Shown: positions 10,897 to 20,419 of the stretch, piece after piece | Layout: each line of letters begins with the position of its first letter | Position numbering within the stretch: position 1 is the first letter of the stretch | Assembly: GCA_001687465.1 (NCBI GenBank) | Contig: LVLI01000873.1 | Coordinates: forward strand, 1-62,646 | Direction: 5' to 3' | Source of the DNA: Halocafeteria seosinensis | Lineage: Eukaryota; Sar; Bigyra; Bicosoecida | Length of the DNA: 62,646 bases | The notes under the pieces: model-generated | The model's database searches: none | What the model saw: the letters and a program-made list of their open reading frames with translations, nothing else | What the model was told of the DNA's origin: nothing | Program-made: the position numbers and the translations under genes

Positions 10897-10960
10897 TGTG
10901 CATGAATGACGCAGGTGAGGTAAACTATACTAATAGCCCTCACTTGCCGAGCAATGCACA
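10897..10960 (+). promoter_or_regulatory. SECIS element of selenoprotein K
   Basis: Eukaryotic SECIS RNA recruits SBP2 and the Sec-specific elongation factor. Helix I pairs TGTGCAT (10897-10903) with ATGCACA (10954-10960). The core has ATGAC at 10906-10910 on the 5' side and CGAG at 10948-10951 on the 3' side, providing the tandem G.A pairs of the quartet (G10908.A10950, A10909.G10949). Helix II is 10 bp with one G.U (10911-10920 with 10938-10947). The apical loop begins TAAAC, placing the conserved AA at 10922-10923, at the usual 11-13 nt from the quartet. It lies about 230 nt after the Sec codon, within the 3' UTR. All required features are present in order; thermodynamic folding was not computed. 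Confidence 0.85.
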
Positions 10961-11588
10961 ATTGTGTTCACCGAGTTGGAGTTGCTACACAACACGTGGT
11001 CATGTAGTAATGCAGTTGCCGCGGGTCTTTTGCGTACATTCGGTGCAGAATACACTTTTTTAATAATGCTTGAAAGATTCATTGGGTTACGGAGTGCTGT
11101 TCATAATTGAAGTAGGGTGGTTTTGTATCACGTTGTACTGAAGTTTGTAGCCGTTGAAACTGAAAGTTGGGGAACTAGCACTTCATTCTTATCCTACCAT
11201 AAACGCAGTACGCCACCACCGTGGGACTTCGACACCCATACAATCCCGTTGTGCATATTCAGCTGTAATGGGAGTACTTCCCCTGATGTTGTCCAGTTCA
11301 TTAGGCGGGCCCCGCAGCAAGGAGACGACGAAGTTCTTTCTGGTCGCAGGGTCGCCTCTGAGGACGAGCGTCAGACTGTTCCGCGGAACCAGAGCACTCC
11401 ATTGAAAAGAGAAGTTATTTCCCTGGCTTGTTTGTTCTGTTGCAGTAGTATGGCACAATAGGAAGACGTAGCGAAAAACGAGAGAATATCTTGTTTCGTG
11501 CATTATTCTGCGTGTTCCGGTCTCCAGTTGAAGCAGAAGACTTTAGTCTTTTCTTGACCTTTCTCACGTTGCTTGTATACCCCCCGAT

Positions 11589-14499
11589 ATGGCGTCCCCG
11601 AGCGATGATAGACCGAAAACAAAGCCCGCAGAGGAGGAGAAAGGGTTCCTGTCGACACTTATCCCTTGGCTGGAGAGCTTAGACCCGGGTTTCTTTACTG
11701 AACCTCTGGACATCGAGGTGCTCTTGGACGCCGATTTTGTCAGCAATAGGCTGACTTCACGAGGAGAACCTGTCGATGAAGACCTGCGAGAGGAGCTATA
11801 TGGTGCCAGTAAGCCCGTGAACAGTGTCTCTCTATCGTCTGCCAGAGGCACTGGGGAAGCTGGCGCAGCCGCTGAGGAGCAATTAGAGGACGACGGCGAT
11901 GAGAACACCGCCGATAAAGTAACCACTCCTGCTTCCTTGGGAACTCAATGGGAGCGTAGGGTCTTGAACTCGGGATATGTCTCAGAATTGGAGCAGGTAA
12001 GCTTCCATTGGCTGGCGCTGTGGAGACGACTCCCTGTATGGTGTTATCGCGGCGGTTGACCTTTAGCAGATTTTGACCAACGGAGACTCTGCCCGAGGAG
12101 TTGTCAGGTTTAATCCACGTTCAAGGGCGTACGTATTTCCGCCCCGGTAATTAATTGGATCTTTTGAATGAAGAATTTGGTGATGTTTCTACAGAGTGTG
12201 GCATGGGGTGATTTCGCTGACCTTGGAGAGTTATCTTGTTCATTTTGATCCTGCTGGTGTGAGACCTTTATTGCGGAAGCAAATTCGGATAGCAAATCCT
12301 GGTTATATCGAGTATGTCGAACGTGTTTATGCTTCCAAGAGAGACTAATGCTAGTCTTACGATGGGTGATGCGCGATGCAGAGAACCTGTAGAGCTGCCG
12401 TTTGATTTCTCAGTGTACGTTGGCCTGGAGGACGGCAATTTAATGGAGTCGTTTGAGGGAACGTACAGCGCGATCAGGCATAGTCTGTTACTGCACGTTG
12501 AACGACCTTGGTATACGCTGGATATAGAAAAGGAAGTGCCTTTCCAAGTCCAGGTACGCATTATATCCCGTTCTGCTTGCTGGAAGCGTTTGACCACATA
12601 GATCTATCATCTATATCTCCGTTGCAGGTGTGTTTCGAAGAGCCAAGTCCGCAACCAGTTGTTGATCTGGTCACTGAGACTGTTACGAAGCGAGACCTCA
12701 GAGATAGTGAAGAATATGCGGATGTTGAAAACAAAGATGAACTCATTGCTCAACTAGAAAACGACGATGATGAGATGGAGGTAGAGTATGAGGTATTGCT
12801 CGAAGCTGAACAGGCACATGCTATCCAGGTAAGCTATTGCCTAATTGAATGTCTTTGTTCTTTAATGTATGGCTTCCATCCCTCTCCTATACTATTTCAG
12901 CGACAATACGTAGATACCGTGGCCACGGAGGAGTTAAAGAAAACCTCTCGAGGTCCCATCATGACTATTCCTACAACGGGCGCGATCTGCATGTTAGATT
13001 TTAAGAAGGACACGTACGTTTCGGTAGATGAATGATTCTATAGATGGTTTGAACACGGTACACACGGTTCGTCTTGATCTCTTTCGGGTGAAAACAGATT
13101 CCCGCTAACAGGCAAGCTTGAGGGCGAGATTTCCTTTAAATACGTAGTTCACCCAATCGTTCGTGTGGAGCTCCGTTTGGTGAGGGAAGAGCGCGGAGGT
13201 ACGGATGTTGTTCGTTTGGGGTATTTTGCGTGTACCAACATTCACTTCTACAATCGCTTCGGAAATTTTGCAGCAGAAGTAGAGGCTCGCCCAACTGTCG
13301 TGTTTTCGCAATGCGTTCTCGATGTATCAAAGTATACAAGCCGGAAAGCCAGTGCACAGGTATCGCCAACTAGCGGTCGCGGCAAAAACTTTTTCGAGGA
13401 CGGCAACAGCACATTTACTCCGATATACGATCGAGGCACTGTGGAATTCCAGTTGAACCTTAGCCATTTGCATAGTTTGTTTCCCACCATCATCGGGGTG
13501 TCCTCTAGAAGGAACGCGAAACAAAAACGTCGTTCATCGGGAAACACGGCTGCATCGGGAGGCGCAGCGGCCCCGGAAGTTGGTGAGGGCGGCTTGGAAG
13601 ACGTGGAATTATCAGATCATGGGGCGTCGAGTGAAGAGGATGAATTCCCTCACTCTGGTGTACAGCACTCTGCCCCCAAGATGGTAGAAAATTTTGTGAG
13701 TAATAAAGGTACGAAGGAAAGGCCGAGTAAGCAACAGGACGTTGGTGAAGTTCAGGATCTCTTAAGCGATACCGATGTAGTGGATCAAGGAGCTGACGAC
13801 GTGCACTCCTCAGATTCGGCACCTCATTTCGCAATGAAGCGACCTACTTCTGTCCGCTATTTCTTGGAGCTAGAGTTTTCTACGAACGATGAAAATTTTC
13901 ATGTTCCCTTAGAGTTTTACAATGGGGCGTTTGAGACGGTAGCAAGAGCTATTGCGCAGCAGGAGCTGGCAAGGGAAGGACATGAAACACCGTCCGAAGA
14001 CGAGATATCCGAAGCTGTGAAGCGTGAAAGTGTACAGGAAGAAACAAGGAACACCATGGATCGAATTCCAAAAGGAATTTTTTCGAACAGGCATGAGATT
14101 TTCCTATATCGGGATATGGTGCAAGGTTGGTACTCCAGTACGTCCGCTGCGGAAAGGATCGAGCGCGCAATGGAACTCGAGAAGGAGAAACAGAACCAGA
14201 ACGATGGAAGACCCGATTCTGATTATGATGACGATTATACACCAGAGCAGCAGGCCCGGGGCGTGCTCAAACGCTCCAGCAGTTTCGGAGACGATGGTGA
14301 CGAGGAGGACGAGGCTGCAGATCTTCAAGAAGCGGCTGGAGTGAAAATGCGCGGACCGACTAGCGCTGTGGACACAGATGTTCTACCGCGGCCTCATTCA
14401 AGCAACAGTCCTTCGTCTAAAGCGCGGTCTAATGAAGGGTTTTCGTCTTCGCCGTCTTCTGGCTCGCCGTTAAAATCGTCTTCTCGACCGACGACGTAG
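11589..14499 (+). CDS. Vps26/arrestin-like protein with large acidic inserts
   Basis: Exons I can support: 11589-11996, 12070-12128, 12195 to about 12258, about 12342-12553, 12628-12828, 12901-13013 and 13098-14499. The junction between exons 3 and 4 (12258-12342) is uncertain: no single donor/acceptor pair is clearly best, though the frame must shift there. The product is about 800 residues. Segments follow the Vps26 order: NGDSARGVVRFNPRSR and HGVISLTLESYLVHFDPA near the first strands, ELPFDFSVY in the middle, TGKLEGEISFKYVVHPIVRV ahead of VELRLVREERGG, and late SVRYFLELEFSTND then HEIFLYRDM. Vps26 is the arrestin-fold subunit of retromer or commander, sorting endosomal cargo. Normal Vps26 has about 300-330 residues. 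Here an N-terminal extension, an acidic insert (12660-12820), a Ser/Asp-rich insert (13520-13830) and a long tail more than double it. A divergent Vps26 relative is likely; canonical retromer function is not proven. Confidence 0.65.
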
Positions 14500-14989
14500 C
14501 CTGCTGCCATAACAGAGAAGTATCGATTGACGAACCCCATGGTAAATATTGGCGGGATTAGCAGGTGTATGTTGATTCTTCTCTTTCTCTCAATTCCCTG
14601 CTGTTTCCCCCAACCTTGTATAGTATAGTTCTGGTTTCCTGGCTGACTTCGCCGTTGGCGGTCACCAAACAACGGTGGATTCCTACAACTTGTAGTCCAG
14701 GAGATATGGGCCCGTGGTTCCGGAACAGGGCCGGCTCTGGGCCGGTCCTTGTTGGACCAGTTCCCTATGTAATATAGCATATATATGTTTCTGAGTCTAT
14801 AAAAGGGCTTGTTGACAATGTATCACTTTGACTTGTGTATCGTCCTTGAAACTGTCTCTACGGTTGTACCTTAATACGCTCCCCAACCTGCGGTTTTCTG
14901 GGAAGACAAGACTTCCAGGCGTGCTGGCTTAGTACAGGTGTTATTATTGACTGATACAACTCGTTCTGATACCGAACTCTTCGCTAATC
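14500..14989. other. Intergenic, promoter of OGDH
   Basis: A 490-bp gap between the Vps26-like stop and the OGDH start. A TATA-like box sits near 14798. GC-rich imperfect inverted repeats occur around 14710-14760. No gene was recognised. Confidence 0.5.
14798..14805 (+). promoter_or_regulatory. Candidate TATA box upstream of OGDH
   Basis: TATAAAAG lies 192 bp before the first ATG of the OGDH gene in an otherwise gene-free gap, which would place transcription start near 14830. This is a motif match only. Confidence 0.35.
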
Positions 14990-17900
14990 ATGCTCAACGT
15001 GTCTCGTTTAGGTATGTCTGACCTCCACATATGCTGTAAGTGAGCCGTGGAGACTGAAAAGAGAGCCACGCGAAACTCAGAATCCCGTTCCTGTGGTTCG
15101 CGTGGTTATAAGTGCTTTCTGTCTATCCAACATCTGCTCAAGGGATGCCTTAGTCCTTCCAATGTTGATCACGTCGTTCATGTGTTATGCGACGCGGAAT
15201 GGAGACTGCAATTGAAAAAATAAAGAGATTTTCCCTTGTCTATTGGAAACAGGGTAGGTCAAGGGCGAGCATGCACCCTGACCCTTTTTACCCCCCTTGG
15301 TTCCCCTTGTGAAGGCTGTTCGCTAGAACCCAGGCCTCATAATGCGCAAGGGCGATGATGATGTAGTGGAAACTGCGGTAGTGAATGATTTGCTTCTTCC
15401 CTAACTGCTTGTTGGATCACGGTTGATTTACTTGATGAAATTCGCAGGTAGGAATTTCCTCCGTGGTGGGTGGAATTCCACACAACGCTACGGCAGTAGG
15501 GTAAGACTTTGCTGGAGTATATTCACGCGTGTGTATTCAGTGGTAAATTAATCAAACTCAATTTATCAAATCACACAGGCGCGTTGCCAAGGAATTTCGA
15601 CGACAAGTTCGCGCAAGGAATTGCACCCATCGGAATCCTTCCTTAATGGCACCAATAGCGTCTACATGGAGGAAATGTACCGATTATGGAAACAAGACCC
15701 TTCAGCTGTTCACAAGTCATGGGACACTTACTTTCGAAATGTGGAAGCAGGTCACGGCCCGGGTCAAGCTTTCATTGCGCCACCGCACGTACAACCATCT
15801 GTAACGCCTACTCCGCGTACCGCGGCTGCAGCTGACGCAGGGTCTTCTGACAAGATCCGTATTATGCACCTTGTTAGAGCGTTTCAAGTCCGTGGTCATG
15901 AAATGGCACGATTAGACCCTTTAGGTCTAGAGGGTCCTTCGTAAGTGTTCATTCGCGAAAGTATACGTTGCAGACTATAGAACAGATCGTTGAGGGTTTT
16001 TGCAGGGAAATTCCTGAATTGGATTATCGTACATACGGGTTCACAGAACAAGATTTAGATTGTGAATTTGATACCTCGGGTTTTGCCAACATCCAAGGGT
16101 TTCTGGGCGTTTCAGAGAGGGCAACGTTACGTGAACTTTTAGATCGTTTGAAAGCGTGCTATTGTGGGACCGTCGGAGTGGAGTATATGCATATACAATC
16201 CAGAGAAAAATGCAACTGGATCCGTGAGCGTATTGAACTGAAGGAACCGCTGCAATATCCGAAAGAAAAACGCCGACAGATACTGGACAGGCTTACTTGG
16301 GCTGACTCATTCGAGAGGTAAGTAGTCACGCAAGCGACGTGTCATCTATGCACTACTATCGAGATATATATATATGTATACGTTCTATTCTGCCGTTATT
16401 CAGGTTTTTGGCTGCGAAATACAATACCGCTAAACGCTTTGGCGTGGAAGGAGCCGAGTGCCTCATCTCTGGCACGAAAGCAATGATCGACACGTCGACT
16501 GAACTTGGTGTAGAGAATATCGTCTTCGGGATGCCCCATCGAGGTAGACTGAATGTGCTTACCAATGTCATCCGCAAACCCATGGAAGTTGTGTTCAAGG
16601 AATTTCAGGGAACCCATGTTGACATGGATCGATATTTAGAAAATATTGCTGAAGGAGAATGGTCGGCCACTGGGGATGTGAAGTACCACCTTGGTACTTC
16701 CTATGACAGGAGCTATCCAGATGGAAGACAAGTGCATCTTGCACTGGTGGCTAATCCTTCGCATTTGGAGGCAGTAAACCCTGTTGTTGCGGGGAAAACA
16801 CGTGCCAAACAAGATTATATTGGCGATAATGGTAAAGAAAAGACTATGGGAGTACTGATGCATGGCGATGCCGCTTTTGCAGGGCAAGGTGTAGTCTACG
16901 AAACAATGCAAATGAGCCAGCTTAGGCATTACGGAACCGGTGGTATGATACATGTCATTGTTAACAACCAATTGGGTTTTACTACGGACCCGTGGGACGG
17001 GAGAAGTACGCTATACTGCTCCGATATTGGAAAGGCTTTTGGAGTTCCCGTCTTTCATGTTAACGGGGACGACCCCGAAGCGGTCAACAGGTAAGGTGAC
17101 TAGCAGTATCAGTTCTTTCCCTTCTATTGGTTTTTCATCAGATTGGCTGCTACTGTGTACAGGGTGTTTGAGTTCGCAGCTCAGTACCGAAATGAGTTCA
17201 AAGAGGACGTCCTGATTGATCTAGTGTGCTTTCGAAGACATGGACACAACGAATTGGACCAACCTCTATTTACGCAGCCCAAAATGTACTCGACTATACA
17301 GAAGCATCCTTCTACGGTTGAGCTCTACCGAAAGAAGCTAATAGAGGCAGGTATCGTATCTGAAGAGGAAGTGGAAAGCATGAAGGATTCTGTATGGAGG
17401 ACCCTCAATGAGAAGTTTGAGGCTTCGAAAGATTACCCCAGTGATCAATCGGAGTGGTTGTCATCGCGATGGAGTGGATTTTTCAGCCCTCAGCAGCGTA
17501 GCACAGTGCGAGAAACTGGAGTCCCAAAGGAGGAATTGTCTCTCGTGGGCAATGCCATTGCTCATGTACCCGAGAACGTTAAAATTGTAAGCTCATGTGC
17601 TATTAAGTTGTTGTTCTTCCGTATGAAGTGAGTCCGTTGTGTTCGTTCGCAGCATTCGGGGTTAAAGCGTATAATGCAAGGGAAACAGAAGATGATCGAG
17701 GAAGGAGCCAACATTGACTGGGGCACGGCCGAAGCATTGGCATTCGGGACGCTAATGCGAGAAGGCTACATTGTTCGCTTAAGTGGCCAAGACGCTGAGA
17801 GAGGAACATTCAGTCATCGCCACAGCGTACTCCATGACCAAGAGACTTCTGAAAAATACTTGCCCTTGAACAACATTCCTGTAAGTCTCTAGCTGCCAAT

Positions 17901-18966
17901 AAGGCAGTTTCTGCGCTTATTACCGCTGTCTGTACTCGACATGCAGATCGATGAGAGTAAATTTCTTATCGAAAGCGAAAGGGTGAATCGCCCATGGTAT
18001 GAGCCTTGCAACAGTTTCTTATCGGAATTTGGTGTACTCGGTTTTGACTTGGGCTATAGCCTTGAGGCCCCTGATCAGCTAGTACTATGGGAAGCCCAAT
18101 TTGGTGATTTTGTTAACGGGTCCCAAGTTGTCATTGACCAATTTTTGGCTTCTGGAGAGGCCAAATGGCATCGGCAATGCGGTTTGGTAATGCTACTCCC
18201 TCATGGGTATGACGGCCAGGGGCCTGAGCATAGCAGCTGTAGGGTTGAGCGGTTTTTGCAGCTTGTTGATGAGCAAGAAGACTACGTTCCGACAATGGAG
18301 GAAGACGGTAGAATGCAGATTCAGCGGGCAAATATGCAAGTAGTAAACGTTTCTACTCCGGCTAACTACTTCCACGTGATCAGACGCCAACTACACCGGA
18401 ACTTCCGGAAACCCTTGATAGTCGCCTCACCGAAAAACTTGCTGCGGCACCGGAAATGTGTTAGTCGGTTTGAAGACATGAATGAAAGTACCAAGTTCTT
18501 GCGATTTATTCCCGATACTTCCAGTGTGTCTCCTAGCTCTGCAACTGTGGAACCCGAAAAGGTTCGTCGGTTACTATTGTGCACCGGGAAGATTTACTAC
18601 GAACTAGAAAAGGCTAGGGAAGATGGTGAGCACAATGACGTTGCCATTAGCCGCGTGGAGCAAATTGCTCCGTTCCCGTTTGATCACGTGGCTGCCGAGG
18701 TTCGGAAGTATCCTAATGCTGAGGTCGTGTGGGTCCAGGAAGAACCTCGGAATCAAGGCTACTGGTCATACGTAGCTTCGCGTATTGCGACCGCCACTCG
18801 AGAGCTCAATAAGGAGGAGCGCTATCCCTTATATGTTGGCCGATTAGCCTCGGCAGCTCCGGCTACTGGGACCCCTAGCATTCACGAACGTGAGCAGAAT
18901 GATATCTTGTATACAGCAATGAAAGAGGAACATGAGAGTCCAGTTGTGTCTAACGACTTGGACTAG
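14990..18966 (+). CDS. OGDH: 2-oxoglutarate dehydrogenase E1 component
   Basis: Eight exons: 14990-15011, 15448-15500, 15579-15940, 16006-16317, 16404-17090, 17163-17586, 17653-17880 and 17947-18966, encoding 1035 residues, the usual size. The enzyme is the thiamine-diphosphate E1 subunit of the mitochondrial 2-oxoglutarate dehydrogenase complex, decarboxylating 2-oxoglutarate and passing the succinyl group to E2 in the citric acid cycle. The first 25 residues ([20 protein letters not shown]) are basic and Ser-rich with few acids, as in a mitochondrial presequence. Then follow [81 protein letters not shown] and [11 protein letters not shown], all conserved in OGDH E1. The second half keeps [11 protein letters not shown] and [14 protein letters not shown]. 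Intron 1 is 436 nt, much longer than the others (61-88 nt), and it splits the presequence. Confidence 0.96.
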
Positions 18967-19313
18967 TCATCATTTTCCCCCGTCTTCCTGAAATCCATCT
19001 CGGTACACACATTGTAACGGGGAACCCACTTTACCTATTGGGTACGAAGACTGGCGATTATTCATAGAATTGGAATTGAATACAACAGTAGCTACCGTAT
19101 TTATGTAAGTTAATTCCACAGGCTAGATTGGCTCGAGACAGCCCGAGAATCCACTTTATTAAAGTTTGTGTTGGCATCGCACCCCTGGCAACTTCTTCGC
19201 TAATCCTCGATTTCCAAGGTAGCTGGAAGTGCAGCATTGGCAGCCTCCCCTCCAAAGTCCATACCTCTCTGGACCATCTATCTTCCTGCCTTCAAGGTGG
19301 TAAAGACGGCCCG

Positions 19314-19496
19314 TTATCGTTGCCACGTCGCCGGAGTTCCCTTCAGAGGTATTGGCAAGATTCCCACCATGATTGAGCTGTTGCGCACACTGTTCTTAAC
19401 CTTGATGACTTCGTTGAGGATACCGGTGGCTCCTATGATACCACGGGCGCCTGCACCTACGACAGCACCAGAGACGTAAGAATTCAAGTCACCCAT
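19314..19496 (-). CDS. Possible small Gly/Ala-rich protein, unidentified
   Basis: An open frame of 60 codons begins MGDLNSYVSGAVVGAGARGI and continues with IIGATGILNEVIKV, giving a small-residue helix pattern reminiscent of Tim17/Tim22-like membrane segments. The frame ends TWQR. A second open frame a little downstream, MVQRGMDFGGEAANAALPA (near 19280-19205), could be joined by an intron of about 90 nt with donor GTGGGA after residue M43. Directly upstream another ATG reads MEDWVNREAYG then stops, one nucleotide out of frame. This could be a small two-exon gene, a frameshifted remnant, or chance. I do not recognise it. Confidence 0.28.
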   Translation of the reverse strand: MGDLNSYVSGAVVGAGARGIIGATGILNEVIKVKNSVRNSSIMVGILPIPLKGTPATWQR

Positions 19497-20181
19497 AGGC
19501 TTCCCGATTCACCCAGTCCTCCATCTCGTGATGTCTCCTGCTCCTTTTCCGACGATGTCTTTCCTCCTATAGCAGTCTATAATATGCACTTCACCCTTAT
19601 CGGCTGCGGTGTCACGTCGAGCAAATACCACCACTATAGTCAGCATTCATGTGCTGGTGCTATTGCGTGTAGCCAGTGTTCCCATTTGCGATACCTCCAC
19701 CCCACTGAGCAGTTTCAAGGATAACTCCAGTGGAGTATGACGGAGAGACATAGACCCTACCATTCGTATAGGCAGCCGAATTCCCGCAAATTCGAAATAC
19801 GTTTGGGTTGATGAGGCCGCCGAGTCTTTAGAAAGTTTAGCGCACGAAATGATTGTAATTTGTTAAAACGTACTGTAGTCAGTCTGTGTAGTGCCATGAT
19901 ATCTGGCATGGATCATCCAGGTACAGCACTGTCGGTCAGACGGAACTAGAGATACGGGCACCCTACGAGGCTGTTACCAATAGTGATGGTTGGTACAGTA
20001 GGTTTATCTGTCTTCACGTTGCATGGATGTAGTCGTGGTCCATTTTCAATAGTCAGGCGATAAATTGCCAAACTACACTCGTACGTACGCGAGGCACGAA
20101 AAGAACTTTTATTCCCTCTGTGGATTTTAGAGAACTTTCTATGTTGCTGGCAAAACATTTAAAGAAAGGGAATCGCAAGGG

Positions 20182-20204
20182 GTGTGGTAGCGCAGCTACC
20201 ACAC
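20182..20204. repeat. Perfect 10-bp inverted repeat with 3-nt loop
   Basis: GTGTGGTAGC (20182-20191) is followed by GCA and the exact complement GCTACCACAC (20195-20204). It lies 216 bp before the GCP3 start codon. It may be a transcribed hairpin or a protein-binding palindrome; nothing else supports a function. Confidence 0.8.
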
Positions 20205-20419
20205 AACAGGCAGCGAGTCCCCTAGGTACGCCGGCTGCGAAGCAGACGACGCTTAGCTAGTTCCTGGTCAGTTCCACTTCCGGGTCTGCGAAATGTTTGC
20301 TGCGTCTGTGATTTGAATCCGGACAAACCACTGCATCTACAACGCTCCGTTTTGGCTGCCTTATATCCCCTCTTGGACGTTTTCTTCTAGGACTCTTTCC
20401 TCCGGTACAAGATAGTAAG

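Larger units (their letters stand above)
10682..11588. other. SelK 3' UTR and intergenic spacer
   Basis: After the SelK stop this 0.9-kb interval contains the hairpin, CT tract and SECIS described separately, then the promoter of the Vps26-like gene. Frames of 80-110 codons near 11117-11500 on both strands overlap one another and match nothing I know. Confidence 0.6.
18967..20419. other. Intergenic stretch, possibly with one small gene
   Basis: About 1.45 kb between OGDH and GCP3. A small minus-strand open frame around 19314-19496 has protein-like composition and is listed separately. A perfect 10-bp hairpin occurs at 20182-20204. The rest shows nothing recognisable. Confidence 0.5.

Noticed and set aside
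15340-15380. C-box-like ATGATGA in OGDH intron 1, suggesting a C/D snoRNA
   Set aside because: No D box (CTGA) at a suitable distance and no terminal stem were found.
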